This document shows, one piece after another, positions 26,450 through 35,186 of a DNA stretch of 64,000 bases. This DNA comes from UBA11606 sp965243715 (GTDB lineage: Bacteria > Actinomycetota > Acidimicrobiia > Acidimicrobiales > Aldehydirespiratoraceae): the NCBI GenBank assembly GCA_965243715.1, contig CBDEVU010000017.1, positions 496,001 to 560,000 on the forward strand, in the 5' to 3' direction. The notes below the pieces were generated by a model. It was not told the DNA's origin and did not search any database. It saw only the letters and a program-made list of their open reading frames with translations. Position numbers and translations under genes: made by a program. Each line of letters opens with the position of its first letter. The stretch's first letter is position 1.

Positions 26450-28315
26450 ATGCCTGACTACCGCTCAAAAACCAGCACTCAGGGCCGCAACATGGCAGGA
26501 GCCCGCGCCCTCTGGCGAGCAACCGGAATGACCGATGACGATTTCGGCAAACCGATCATCGCCGTGTCTAACTCCTTCACCCAGTTCGTACCCGGCCACG
26601 TTCACCTCAAAGACCTTGGCCAGCTAGTCGCCCGCGAAATCGAAGCGTCCGGCGGCATCGCCAAGGAGTTCAACACCATCGCCGTCGACGACGGAATAGC
26701 CATGGGCCACGACGGGATGTTGTACAGCCTGCCGTCACGCGACCTCATTGCCGATTCAGTCGAATACATGGTCAACGCGCATTGCGCCGACGCCATGGTG
26801 TGCATCTCCAATTGCGACAAGATCACGCCCGGAATGCTCATGGCCGCGATGCGTCTCAACATCCCGTGCATCTTCGTCACCGGCGGTCCCATGGAGGCGG
26901 GGAAGACTCGCCTGGCTGGCGTGGAAGTCAAGCTTGACCTCATCGATCCCATGATTAAGGCGGGTGATACCTCGGTAAGCGACGAGGACGTCCTCCAGAT
27001 GGAGCGCTCAGCCTGCCCAACGTGTGGGTCATGCTCCGGGATGTTTACCGCCAACTCGATGAACTGCCTCACCGAAGCGCTTGGCCTTTCTCTTCCGGGC
27101 AACGGAACCGTCTTGGCCACCCACGGCGACCGCAAACGTCTCTTCCTCGAAGCGGGCAACCGGATCGTCGACATCGCCCGTCGCTATTACGAAAAAGACG
27201 ACGATTCGGTCCTGCCGAGGTCGATATGCACCAAGGCCGCCTTCGAAAACGCCATGACCCTCGACATTGCGATGGGCGGATCAACCAACACGGTGCTGCA
27301 CATTCTCGCCATGGCCCGAGAAGGCGAGGTTGACTTCACCATGGACGACATCGATCGGCTGAGTCGCATCACCCCGGCCATCTGCAAGGTCGCGCCCGCC
27401 ACCCCCGAGTACCACGTCGAGGACGTCCACCGAGCTGGCGGGATCATGGCCATCCTGGGTGAACTTGACCGCGGCGGACTCCTCGACACCTCACTGCCGA
27501 CCATTCATAGCGAAACGCTCGCTGATGCTCTCGCTCAGTGGGACATCATGGGCGATCCCGCCGCCGATGTTATCGAGTTCTTCCGGGCGGGTCCGGCGGG
27601 CATTTCGACCCAAACCGCTTTCAGCCAAAACACCCGCTGGGACTCGCTCGACACCGACCGGGCGAATGGCTGCATCCGGACGACTGACCAGCCCTACTTT
27701 GCTGATGGTGGCCTAGCGGTTCTGTTCGGAAACATTGCCGAGGACGGCTGCATCGTGAAAACCGCTGGGGTCGATCCATCCATCTTCACTTTCTCTGGTC
27801 CGGCGCGTGTCTTCGAAAGTCAAGATTCGGCCTGCGAGGGCATCCTCGACGAGACCCAGATCAGCGCGGGCGATGTCATCGTCATCCGCTACGAAGGCCC
27901 CAAGGGCGGCCCAGGGATGCAGGAGATGCTCTACCCGACTAGCTATATCAAGAGTCGAAACCTGGGCAAGGAGTGCGCGCTGGTTACCGACGGTCGCTTC
28001 TCCGGCGGCACGTCAGGTCTGTCCATTGGGCATGCTTCGCCCGAAGCAGCAGAGGGTGGCGCCATTGCCCTTATCGAGGACGGCGACATGATCGACATCG
28101 ACATCCCGGCACGCACCATCTCGCTTCGAATCAGCGACGACGAACTGGCCGCTCGGCGCGCCGCAATGGACGCTCGCGACGGAGCGAAAGCTTGGCAACC
28201 CGCGGAGCACCGCGAACGCAAGGTGTCGGCCGCCTTGCTCGCCTACGCGGCGATGACCACCTCGGCCGCCAAGGGCGCGGTCCGTGATGTTTCGCAGATT
28301 CGGCGCCAAGTTTGA
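26450..28315 (+). CDS. ilvD: dihydroxy-acid dehydratase
   Basis: IlvD dehydrates 2,3-dihydroxy-isovalerate and -methylvalerate in valine, leucine and isoleucine synthesis, using an Fe-S cluster. The 621-residue product has the cluster cysteines in SNCDKITPGMLMAAMRLNIP and CPTCGSCSGMFTANSMN, and the C-terminal signature DGRFSGGTSGLSIGHASPEA. Its length fits the family (~615). ATG 26450 begins the conserved PDYRSKTSTQGRNMAGARAL; the frame is open far upstream but that region is the divergent MFS gene. Its stop overlaps the TTG start of a TetR regulator, an unusual partner for a biosynthetic gene. The related sugar-acid dehydratases are less likely given the close match to IlvD motifs. Confidence 0.95.
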   Translation: MPDYRSKTSTQGRNMAGARALWRATGMTDDDFGKPIIAVSNSFTQFVPGHVHLKDLGQLVAREIEASGGIAKEFNTIAVDDGIAMGHDGMLYSLPSRDLIADSVEYMVNAHCADAMVCISNCDKITPGMLMAAMRLNIPCIFVTGGPMEAGKTRLAGVEVKLDLIDPMIKAGDTSVSDEDVLQMERSACPTCGSCSGMFTANSMNCLTEALGLSLPGNGTVLATHGDRKRLFLEAGNRIVDIARRYYEKDDDSVLPRSICTKAAFENAMTLDIAMGGSTNTVLHILAMAREGEVDFTMDDIDRLSRITPAICKVAPATPEYHVEDVHRAGGIMAILGELDRGGLLDTSLPTIHSETLADALAQWDIMGDPAADVIEFFRAGPAGISTQTAFSQNTRWDSLDTDRANGCIRTTDQPYFADGGLAVLFGNIAEDGCIVKTAGVDPSIFTFSGPARVFESQDSACEGILDETQISAGDVIVIRYEGPKGGPGMQEMLYPTSYIKSRNLGKECALVTDGRFSGGTSGLSIGHASPEAAEGGAIALIEDGDMIDIDIPARTISLRISDDELAARRAAMDARDGAKAWQPAEHRERKVSAALLAYAAMTTSAAKGAVRDVSQIRRQV

Positions 28316-28869
28316 CCGATCGCCGTGCGTCCGACCAACCGATCCGCGGTCGCGAAGCCGTCTGCGACAGCCTTATAACCGCCGCCCTCGAACTAATGTC
28401 GACACTCTCTCCCCGCCAGATTTCGGGTCGCACCATCGCCCAGCGAGCGGGCGTTAATTACGGGCTCATTCATCACTACTTCGGATCAAAAGACGGCTTA
28501 TTCGCCGCCGCGGTGTGTGCCGCAACCAAGGAGATGGGGCAGCGGTGGGACGACCTAGGGATCCTGCCCGTCAATACCAGCGACGAAGCAGCCATCTACC
28601 GCACCTTCGCGAAACTCGAAGCCGACGCCGCGCGATCAACCATGACCCCACTAATCCACCGTATCGTTCGCGGCCAATGCGGGGGCTCCGAACGTTGCCC
28701 CACCGACCCAGAGTTGCTAGCCGAGGTCGCCCTTTGTGCTGCGCTGCAGTTTGGCTGGGGCACCTTCGAGGAGGAAATCATGGCGGGTTTGGCCGAGTTC
28801 GGGGCCGAACGCGATGACATGCGCGCTCGCGTGGCCGAGCTTTCGACCCGCCTCCTCTCCAGTGACTAA
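28312..28869 (+). CDS. TetR-family transcriptional regulator
   Basis: A 185-residue regulator with an N-terminal helix-turn-helix (ISGRTIAQRAGVNYGLIHHYFGSKDGLF, given here by position ~42-69) followed by a helical ligand domain. The recognition part GLIHHYFGSKDGL is the classic TetR signature. The start TTG 28312 overlaps the ilvD stop. It is followed with an overlap by an FAD-linked oxidase and a run of aromatic-degradation genes, so it may control them, but this is inferred from position only. Confidence 0.85.
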   Translation: MTDRRASDQPIRGREAVCDSLITAALELMSTLSPRQISGRTIAQRAGVNYGLIHHYFGSKDGLFAAAVCAATKEMGQRWDDLGILPVNTSDEAAIYRTFAKLEADAARSTMTPLIHRIVRGQCGGSERCPTDPELLAEVALCAALQFGWGTFEEEIMAGLAEFGAERDDMRARVAELSTRLLSSD

Positions 28870-30301
28870 CGGTAACGAACCGTCCAACGACCGTCACCTT
28901 CTCGCGGCTTTGGTCGCGGCGTGCGGCGACTTTTTCGTACACACCGGCACCGACGGCGATACCTTCGGCCGAGACGAGCGCGGCGTCTTTGCTGGCCCGG
29001 TCATCGCTGGCGTGCGACCGGCCACCACAGAGGCGGTAGCGGCGGTGGTTCGAGCGTGCGCGGCCGCGGGGGTGGCGGTCGTAACCCAAGGGGGAAATAC
29101 CGGTCTCAGCGGCGGTGCTCAACCGATCGCCGACCAACCAGCTGTCGTCGTGTCGCTCGGGCGTATGCGTACGATCGAAGCCATCGACGTCGACGGTTCG
29201 ACAGCCGTGGTTCAGGCCGGGGTCACAATCGAGGCCATACAACAGGCCGCCGCGGCCGCCGGGCGACTCTTCGCTCCCGATTGGGGTGCCCGGGGAACTG
29301 CCTCGATCGGCGGCGCTATTTCGACCAACGCGGGCGGCATAAACGTGTTGCAGTTCGGGCCAACTAGGGACCATGTGCTCGGTCTCGAGGTGGTGCTAGC
29401 CGACGGCCGGATCTGGAACGGCATGACGGCCTTACGAAAGGACTCCACTGGGTATCAACTCCGCCAACTCTTTGTGGGCGCGGAGGGAACGCTAGGCATA
29501 ATCACCAAAGCGGTGGTTCGCCTGCTGCCCGCCATCCACGACCACCAGACCGCTCTCATTGCCATGGACGACGTGGACCGCGCCTTGAGTTTGCTGGCCA
29601 TCGCCCGTGAGGCCGGGGGCACGGTGACGGCCTGTGAGTTGCTGCCCGAAATGGGTGTCGCTCGGGCCCTTGAGCGTTTCAATATTGAACGTCCGCTCCC
29701 AACCATCCGACCGTGGTACCTACTAGTTCGGATCGCCACGCCTAAAGGGCTCGATGCCGCCGACGCCATGGCCGCTTTCCTGCAGGCCGGGAACGAGGCC
29801 GGAGGTATCGTCGACGCCGTAGTGGCGGGCACACCAGACCAAGAAGAAACGCTCTGGCTGATACGTGACGAAATGCCGCCAACCAACCTCTGGGACAACA
29901 TCGACGGCTACATCAAGTACGACACCGCGGTACCACTCGCTCGGGTGACCGAGTTCATCCAACGAGCGGAAGCTCTAACCGCCGAGATCAGTCCCGCCTG
30001 GACCACGTTTTCGTTCGGCCATATCGGCGACGGCAACATTCATCTCCATGTTCTTCCGGCGTTCGACCAACCATGGAACCCCGCCGATCGGACCGCCATC
30101 AAAGCGGCTATCAATTCGCTGACGTTCGAACTAGGCGGATCACTCAGTGCAGAACACGGTGTAGGCCAGGCCTTGCGGGCCGAGATGCTCAGGCAAAAAG
30201 ATCCGATCGAGATCGAGTTGGCCTGGCGAATCAAGCACGCGTTTGATCCCGACGGGGTGTTGAACCCGGGGAAAACCCTGCCCGTGCCCCACCCTCGGTA
30301 A
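28862..30301 (+). CDS. FAD-binding oxidase, GlcD / D-2-hydroxyacid dehydrogenase family
   Basis: A 479-residue flavoprotein of the GlcD/D-2-hydroxyglutarate dehydrogenase type. The FAD domain shows VTQGGNTGLSGGAQP and GARGTASIGGAISTNAGG, followed by VGAEGTLGIITKAVVRLLP; the C-terminal cap has the metal-binding FSFGHIGDGNIHLHVLP and SAEHGVGQ. It should oxidise a D-2-hydroxy acid. GTG 28862 overlaps the tetR stop region; earlier starts lie inside tetR. In this operon its substrate may be an aromatic or short-chain hydroxy acid, but that is a guess. Confidence 0.87.
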   Translation: MTNGNEPSNDRHLLAALVAACGDFFVHTGTDGDTFGRDERGVFAGPVIAGVRPATTEAVAAVVRACAAAGVAVVTQGGNTGLSGGAQPIADQPAVVVSLGRMRTIEAIDVDGSTAVVQAGVTIEAIQQAAAAAGRLFAPDWGARGTASIGGAISTNAGGINVLQFGPTRDHVLGLEVVLADGRIWNGMTALRKDSTGYQLRQLFVGAEGTLGIITKAVVRLLPAIHDHQTALIAMDDVDRALSLLAIAREAGGTVTACELLPEMGVARALERFNIERPLPTIRPWYLLVRIATPKGLDAADAMAAFLQAGNEAGGIVDAVVAGTPDQEETLWLIRDEMPPTNLWDNIDGYIKYDTAVPLARVTEFIQRAEALTAEISPAWTTFSFGHIGDGNIHLHVLPAFDQPWNPADRTAIKAAINSLTFELGGSLSAEHGVGQALRAEMLRQKDPIEIELAWRIKHAFDPDGVLNPGKTLPVPHPR

Positions 30302-30303
30302 TC

Positions 30304-31527
30304 ATGGCCGCGACACCTCGCTCGCTGCCGAGCGAACGGTTCATCATCGGGTTCCTAGCGTCGCTCAGCATGCTGCTGGCGTTTGGGATAGACACGGCAT
30401 TGCCTGCCTTCGATGAGATTCGCGACGCCTACCATCTCGCCGCGGGTTCTGGCGAAGTGTCGCTGATCGTTACGTTGTACATCTTGGGCCTAGCCTGCGG
30501 GCAACCGTTCTACGGCCCACTAACCGACCGGTTCGGCCGCCGCCCCATCTTGGTGGCCTCGCTCGCCATCTACGTCGCTGGGGCGCTGGGGGCGAGCCTC
30601 GCTCCGACGTTCTCATGGCTCCTAGTCTCCCGACTGGTCTGGGGGATTGGTGCGGCGGGGCCAAACGTTCTTTCCACCGCAATCGCCCGCGACCTTTACC
30701 ACGGCGACCAGATGGCACGGGTTCTGTCGCTGGTGATGGCGGTGTTCCTAATCGGGCCGACCATTGCCCCGCTGATCGGTGAAGGTTTGCTGTTGACCGG
30801 GGTTTGGCAGACGGTTTTTCTGATCCCGGTTGGATTAGCGGCCCTCGTCACTATCGGGGCGTGGCGCTTCCCGGAAACCCATCCCCCCGAAAATCGTCGC
30901 CCAATCGACTTTCGATCTGTGGCATCGGGCTATCGAATCGTCTTCACCAACCGCACGTCCGCGGGGTACATCGCGGCCATGGTCTTTAGCTTCGGAGCGT
31001 TCTTCGTGTTCCTAGGCAGCAGTCAACCCATTATTGACGAAATCTACGGCCGGCCTGAGTGGTTCGCCTTCACCTTTGCCGCGATTGCCGCGGTCAATGG
31101 TTTGTTCATTTTTGCCAGTAGCCGTATCGTGGAACGCGTCGGTGCCGCTACTCTGGCCGCTGGTGCCTACATCGGCCTTACCACGGCGTACGCTGTGATG
31201 TTGCTAGCCGCCCTCGGATCGGGCGGCGTTCCCCCGTTCGGTGTGTGGGTGGGTCTCGTCACGGTCACCGGCACCCTTGCGACCCTGATATCCACCACCG
31301 GCATTTCGCTGGCCCTGCAGCCCATGGCGCGCCTTGCGGGCACCGCGGCAGCGGCTCGGGGCCTAGCTACCCAAGGGGGTGGGGCACTGCTCGCCGCACT
31401 CGTCGATCGCCAAATCAGCGATACGGTCACTCCTATGGCGGTTGGTGGATTGATCTATGGCGTTCTCGGCCTTGGCTGCCTGGGCTGGGCCCGAGGCGGA
31501 AGTCCCCACGATCGGTGCGGCGACTAG
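30304..31527 (+). CDS. MFS transporter, Bcr/CflA family
   Basis: A 407-residue 12-helix major facilitator protein. The N-terminal half has the Bcr/CflA features SMLLAFGIDTALPAFDEI and LGLACGQPFYGPLTDRFGRRP, the latter including MFS motif A, and the SRLVWGIGAAG helix. Members export drugs or metabolites by proton antiport. It starts two bases after the oxidase stop and ends two bases before the aminotransferase start, so it is cotranscribed. In this operon it might move an aromatic substrate, though family members are mostly exporters. Confidence 0.85.
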   Translation: MAATPRSLPSERFIIGFLASLSMLLAFGIDTALPAFDEIRDAYHLAAGSGEVSLIVTLYILGLACGQPFYGPLTDRFGRRPILVASLAIYVAGALGASLAPTFSWLLVSRLVWGIGAAGPNVLSTAIARDLYHGDQMARVLSLVMAVFLIGPTIAPLIGEGLLLTGVWQTVFLIPVGLAALVTIGAWRFPETHPPENRRPIDFRSVASGYRIVFTNRTSAGYIAAMVFSFGAFFVFLGSSQPIIDEIYGRPEWFAFTFAAIAAVNGLFIFASSRIVERVGAATLAAGAYIGLTTAYAVMLLAALGSGGVPPFGVWVGLVTVTGTLATLISTTGISLALQPMARLAGTAAAARGLATQGGGALLAALVDRQISDTVTPMAVGGLIYGVLGLGCLGWARGGSPHDRCGD

Positions 31528-31529
31528 CC

Positions 31530-32684
31530 ATGCAATTCTCGTCTCGCATCACCAACCTGATCCATTCGCCGATCGGGGCCGCGCACGCCTTGCTGGCGCA
31601 GCGGACGAATGCTCGGCCACTGCTTGACCTGTCGCAGGCCGCGCCCGGCTACCCTCCAGCGCCGGTAGTCCAAGAGCGAATTGCTGCCGCGGCAAGGGAG
31701 AAAAAGACCTCGGGCTACGCCCCCCAGCCCGGACTCCCGGCGCTGCGGGAAGCCTGGGCGGCGGACCTCAGCGCGGCCTACGACGCGCCTATCACCGCAG
31801 CAGACACGCTCATCACCGCGGGCTGCAACCAGGCCTTCTGCGTCACGATCAATGCGCTCGCATGCCCCGGCGATTCGGTCGTCTTGGCCGCCCCGTACTA
31901 CTTCAATCACGACATGTGGCTACGGGCCGAAGGAATCGAACCTCGCCACCTCCCCGCCGACCAGGACCTCCTGCCCGACCCCGACCAAGCCGAGAGCCTG
32001 ATCGACGAGCGCACCCGTGCCGTAGTTTTAGTCACGCCAGGCAACCCCACCGGAGTCACCATTCCCCCCGAGCGACTCGCACAGTTCGCCACGCTATGTC
32101 GACGCCACAATATCGCGCTTATCGTCGACGAGACCTACCGGAGTTTTCGAGCCACCGCGGCCCCACCACATGGGCTCTTTTCTGACCCGGTGTGGAACGA
32201 AACGCTGATTAGCCTCCACAGTTTCTCCAAGGACCTCGCCATCCCCGGCTACCGGGTCGGCGGCGTAGTTTCGAGTCCCGCCCATCAGGTCGAAGCCCTC
32301 AAAGTGTTGGATTGCATAGCCATTAGCGCGCCGTGGATCGGGCAGGAAGCCTGCATCACCGGCTTGGCCGTGGCGACGGCTTGGCGGCGGGAACAATCCG
32401 CTCGGGTGGCGGAACTTCAGAGCCGTTTCGAAGCGGTGATGGCCGACGAACCAGGCGGTTTCACGCTGGTAAGTGCCGGGGCTTATTTCGGCTGGGTGCA
32501 AGCCCGAGACACGGTCAGCACCGCCGAGATCATTCGCCGTCTCGTTGTCGACTTTGACACCCTCGTCATCCCCGGCACGGCGTTCACGCCGACAGACGAA
32601 CGCCTCTTGCGGTTCAGCTTCGCCAACCTCACCTCGGCCGAGATCACCGAGCTCGGAACTCGGCTGGCAGACTGGACAGCGTGA
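31530..32684 (+). CDS. PLP-dependent aminotransferase, class I/II
   Basis: A 384-residue fold-type I aminotransferase. It has the nucleotide-binding start LDLSQAAPGYPPAP, AGCNQAFCVTINAL, TPGNPTGVTIPP, the cofactor aspartate in LIVDETYRSF and the Schiff-base lysine in SLHSFSKDLAIPGYRVGG. ATG 31530 precedes the conserved N-terminus; a longer frame would run into the MFS gene. The next gene overlaps its stop (GTGA). In an aromatic-degradation operon it could deaminate tyrosine or a similar amino acid to the 2-oxo acid, but substrate choice cannot be read from the motifs. Confidence 0.87.
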   Translation: MQFSSRITNLIHSPIGAAHALLAQRTNARPLLDLSQAAPGYPPAPVVQERIAAAAREKKTSGYAPQPGLPALREAWAADLSAAYDAPITAADTLITAGCNQAFCVTINALACPGDSVVLAAPYYFNHDMWLRAEGIEPRHLPADQDLLPDPDQAESLIDERTRAVVLVTPGNPTGVTIPPERLAQFATLCRRHNIALIVDETYRSFRATAAPPHGLFSDPVWNETLISLHSFSKDLAIPGYRVGGVVSSPAHQVEALKVLDCIAISAPWIGQEACITGLAVATAWRREQSARVAELQSRFEAVMADEPGGFTLVSAGAYFGWVQARDTVSTAEIIRRLVVDFDTLVIPGTAFTPTDERLLRFSFANLTSAEITELGTRLADWTA

Positions 32685-32989
32685 GCCTGTACTACGTTCA
32701 GAAGTTTCTGTATGAACTAAACCGCAACGAGAAGCTACAAGCCGCGTACCACGCCGACCGAGAGGCCTCCCTCGACGGGTTCGACCTCACCGACGAAGAA
32801 CAAACTGCCCTCGTTGGGCCCGATATCGGACTTCTCTTTCACCGCGGGGTCAACGGCCAGATCCTGATGCACTTCGCCGCCTTTCATAAAATCGAGTGGG
32901 CCGACTACCTGCAACGCATGCGTGACGGCTTGGCGAAACACGGACCCGTTCGCGAGGGCGTCTATGCCGTGACCGGCTACTCCCCGTGA
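32681..32989 (+). CDS. LigA-like small subunit of extradiol dioxygenase
   Basis: A 102-residue helical protein of the LigA family (small subunit of protocatechuate 4,5-dioxygenase and relatives): YYVQKFLYELNRNEKLQAAY, LTDEEQTALVGPDIGLLFHRG and a final VREGVYAVTGYSP. LigA caps the active site of its catalytic partner LigB. GTG start, overlapping the aminotransferase stop; its own stop overlaps the LigB-like gene start (GTGA), as expected for subunits made in equal amount. Confidence 0.85.
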   Translation: MSLYYVQKFLYELNRNEKLQAAYHADREASLDGFDLTDEEQTALVGPDIGLLFHRGVNGQILMHFAAFHKIEWADYLQRMRDGLAKHGPVREGVYAVTGYSP

Positions 32990-33828
32990 GCCTTGTCTAC
33001 GCAGGCGTTTGCAGTCACGCCCCCGGGATCACTGGACGCGCCGCTCAGGCCGATCCCCTAGTTCGCGACCGGTTCACCGCCGAACTCGACGCCATGAGGG
33101 CCCGCATCGAGGCGACCCAACCCGACGCCCTCGTCATGGTCGCGGCCGAGCATTTCGCCAATTTCTTCATGGATAACATGCCGTCGTACGCCGTCGGGAT
33201 GGCCGATCACTACGAAGGACCGATCGAAGATCCGGATTGGCTGGGCATCGCCCGAACAACCGTCCCCGGCAACCGCGACCTCTCCGAACGTCTCATCATC
33301 GAGATCATGCAAACCCACGACGTGTCCTACGCCGAAGAGTGGAAATTTGACCACGGCATCAGCGTTCCCTTGCACTTCTTGACCCCCCGCTACGACCTTG
33401 CCGTCATCCCGATAAACATCAATTGCCAGGGGCCGCCGCTGACCCCCCTCCACCGCGCGTGGAACTTCGGTGAGGCGCTGCGCCGGGCGGCCGACGCGGT
33501 TCCCGAACGCATCGCCGTCGTGGGTACAGGCGGGATCTCGCACTGGCCCGCCACCCCGGATTCCGGCAAGATCAACGAGGCTTGGGACCGCGATTTTCTC
33601 GATCGTTGGACGTCAAACGATCGTTCCGCCCTGCTTGACTACAACGATCTCCAGACCTACGCCGACGCCGGTCAAGGCGGCTTCGAGATCCGCACTTTCA
33701 TCGCCATCGCGGCCGCGGCCGCCGGAGCTCTCGGCACGCTTCACTTCTACGAACCCATCCCCATTTTCGCGGTGGGTTGCACCGTGGCCGACTATACGAT
33801 CCACCCGCCTAGCCAGGAGTCCCCATGA
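32986..33828 (+). CDS. LigB-type (class III) extradiol ring-cleavage dioxygenase, catalytic subunit
   Basis: A 280-residue LigB-domain enzyme that opens catechol-type rings with non-haem Fe(II). Metal and active-site positions expected for the family are visible: GVCSHAPGITGR near the start, AAEHFANFFMDNMP, FDHGISVPLHFLTP and VGTGGISHWPAT. With the LigA-like gene just upstream it should form a two-subunit dioxygenase. The neighbouring isomerase, dehydrogenase, decarboxylase and hydratase are those of the homoprotocatechuate route, so 3,4-dihydroxyphenylacetate is the likely substrate, though protocatechuate-, gallate- or aminophenol-type substrates are possible for this subunit architecture. 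Confidence 0.87.
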   Translation: MSLVYAGVCSHAPGITGRAAQADPLVRDRFTAELDAMRARIEATQPDALVMVAAEHFANFFMDNMPSYAVGMADHYEGPIEDPDWLGIARTTVPGNRDLSERLIIEIMQTHDVSYAEEWKFDHGISVPLHFLTPRYDLAVIPININCQGPPLTPLHRAWNFGEALRRAADAVPERIAVVGTGGISHWPATPDSGKINEAWDRDFLDRWTSNDRSALLDYNDLQTYADAGQGGFEIRTFIAIAAAAAGALGTLHFYEPIPIFAVGCTVADYTIHPPSQESP

Positions 33829-34649
33829 GCCTCACCACCGTACGCATCGGCACCACGATCACAGCCGGGCGAATCGAAGGCGAAGACATCGTCATCCTCG
33901 AAGCCGCTGACGTGGGCGAAGTGCTGCAGGCCGGGGGTGCCGCCGAGACGGGCCGGAGTATTCCTCGGTCAACCGCGGAGTTCGCCCCGTTGATAACGCG
34001 GCCCGACAAGATCGTGTGCGTTGGCGTCAACTATCGCGACCATATCGCAGAGATGGGCGGCGTTCAGCCAGGCAGTCCGACCTATTTTGCCAAGTTCCGA
34101 GCCGCGCTCATCGGCGCCCACGACGACATCACTCTCCCCGATCCCGCCCTCTCGACTCAGATTGATTGGGAAGCCGAGTTGGCGATTGTGATCGCCACAC
34201 CGTGTCGCCATGCGTCAGCCGCCGAGGCCATGGCGGCCATCGCCGGGTTCACTGTGCTCAACGACGTCTCGGTCCGCGACTACCAGCGGCGAACGAGCCA
34301 GTTCCTGGCGGGCAAGACATTCGAAGGCATGACCCCGCTCGGTCCGTCGCTGGTGAGCACTGCCGAGGTGGGCGACGGCTCCGGACTCGCCATCACAACC
34401 GAGATAGACGGGGTAGTAAAGCAATCGTCTTCGACTTCTGAGCTTTGCTTCAACGCCGTCGACATCGTCGCCGACCTGAGCCACATCATCAGCCTCGAAC
34501 CGGGCGACGTCATCGCCACCGGCACGCCCGGCGGGGTCGGGGCGGCCCGCACCCCACCGGAATGGATGGGTCCCGGCACGACCGTGCGGTGCTCTATCGA
34601 GCGCATCGGCACCACCGAGAACACCTGCCGACTCGCTAATCGGGGCTGA
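33825..34649 (+). CDS. fumarylacetoacetate hydrolase family enzyme, HpaG-like
   Basis: A 274-residue FAH-superfamily protein: KIVCVGVNYRDHIAEMG, DWEAELAIVI with the metal-binding Glu, VRDYQRRTSQFLAGKTFEGMTP given by position ~150-171, and IATGTPGGVGAAR. Such enzymes decarboxylate or isomerise (HpaG) or hydrolyse ring-cleavage products. The start overlaps the dioxygenase stop (ATGA), making it the last gene of the plus-strand unit. Its end overlaps the convergent shikimate kinase gene by 14 bases. A second FAH-type gene lies at 37101, so the two may act on successive intermediates or form a G1/G2 pair as in E. coli HpaG. Confidence 0.85.
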   Translation: MSLTTVRIGTTITAGRIEGEDIVILEAADVGEVLQAGGAAETGRSIPRSTAEFAPLITRPDKIVCVGVNYRDHIAEMGGVQPGSPTYFAKFRAALIGAHDDITLPDPALSTQIDWEAELAIVIATPCRHASAAEAMAAIAGFTVLNDVSVRDYQRRTSQFLAGKTFEGMTPLGPSLVSTAEVGDGSGLAITTEIDGVVKQSSSTSELCFNAVDIVADLSHIISLEPGDVIATGTPGGVGAARTPPEWMGPGTTVRCSIERIGTTENTCRLANRG

Positions 34650-35157
34650 ACCGGTCGAGGATCTCGGCAGCAATCTCTGCTGGCGTTCGTTCGTCGGTCG
34701 TGACTTGGGCGAAGGTGGCGTAGCGCTCCGCCCGACGGGCCAAGAGTTCAGTGATGCGAACTAGCGGGTCCCCTTCGGCGAGCAATGGTCGCTGGGCCAA
34801 GCCATCGCTCGTCACCCGTTCAAGGATGGTTTCCGGCGAGGCGGTGAGGCAGTAGATCTCGCCAGAGGTGCCCAACAGCTTCGCGTTGACGGGGTTGAGC
34901 AACGTTCCGCCCCCGGTGGAGATCACCTGCCCTTCCCCCGCGGCCAGTTCTTGACAGAGGTCCTCTTCAATGGCCCGAAAAGCCGCTTCTCCTCGGGCGG
35001 CGAAGAGGACCGGAATGGCCCCGTGTCGGCCAGCGATGACGGAATCAGTATCAATCCCGTCGTAGCCGAGTTCATCAACGAGTCGAGCCGCGACCGTACT
35101 CTTTCCCGTTCCCATGAATCCGGTGAGGATCAGGTTTCGCCGCGCGGTGATGGCCAC
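34636..35157 (-). CDS. aroK: shikimate kinase
   Basis: A 173-residue P-loop kinase with the full shikimate kinase set: Walker A ILTGFMGTGKSTVAARL, IDTDSVI (shikimate-binding Asp), RGEAAFRAIE (Arg), VISTGGGTLL and the lid arginine in LAQRPLL. It would phosphorylate shikimate in aromatic amino acid synthesis. It lies at the end of a minus-strand unit after the aldehyde dehydrogenase (29 bases apart), away from other aro genes, so it may be an extra copy or a relative with another substrate. Confidence 0.83.
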   Translation of the reverse strand: MAITARRNLILTGFMGTGKSTVAARLVDELGYDGIDTDSVIAGRHGAIPVLFAARGEAAFRAIEEDLCQELAAGEGQVISTGGGTLLNPVNAKLLGTSGEIYCLTASPETILERVTSDGLAQRPLLAEGDPLVRITELLARRAERYATFAQVTTDERTPAEIAAEILDRFSPD

Positions 35158-35186
35158 GCCGTGAGGTTAGAACCCTCGGGGGCCGT

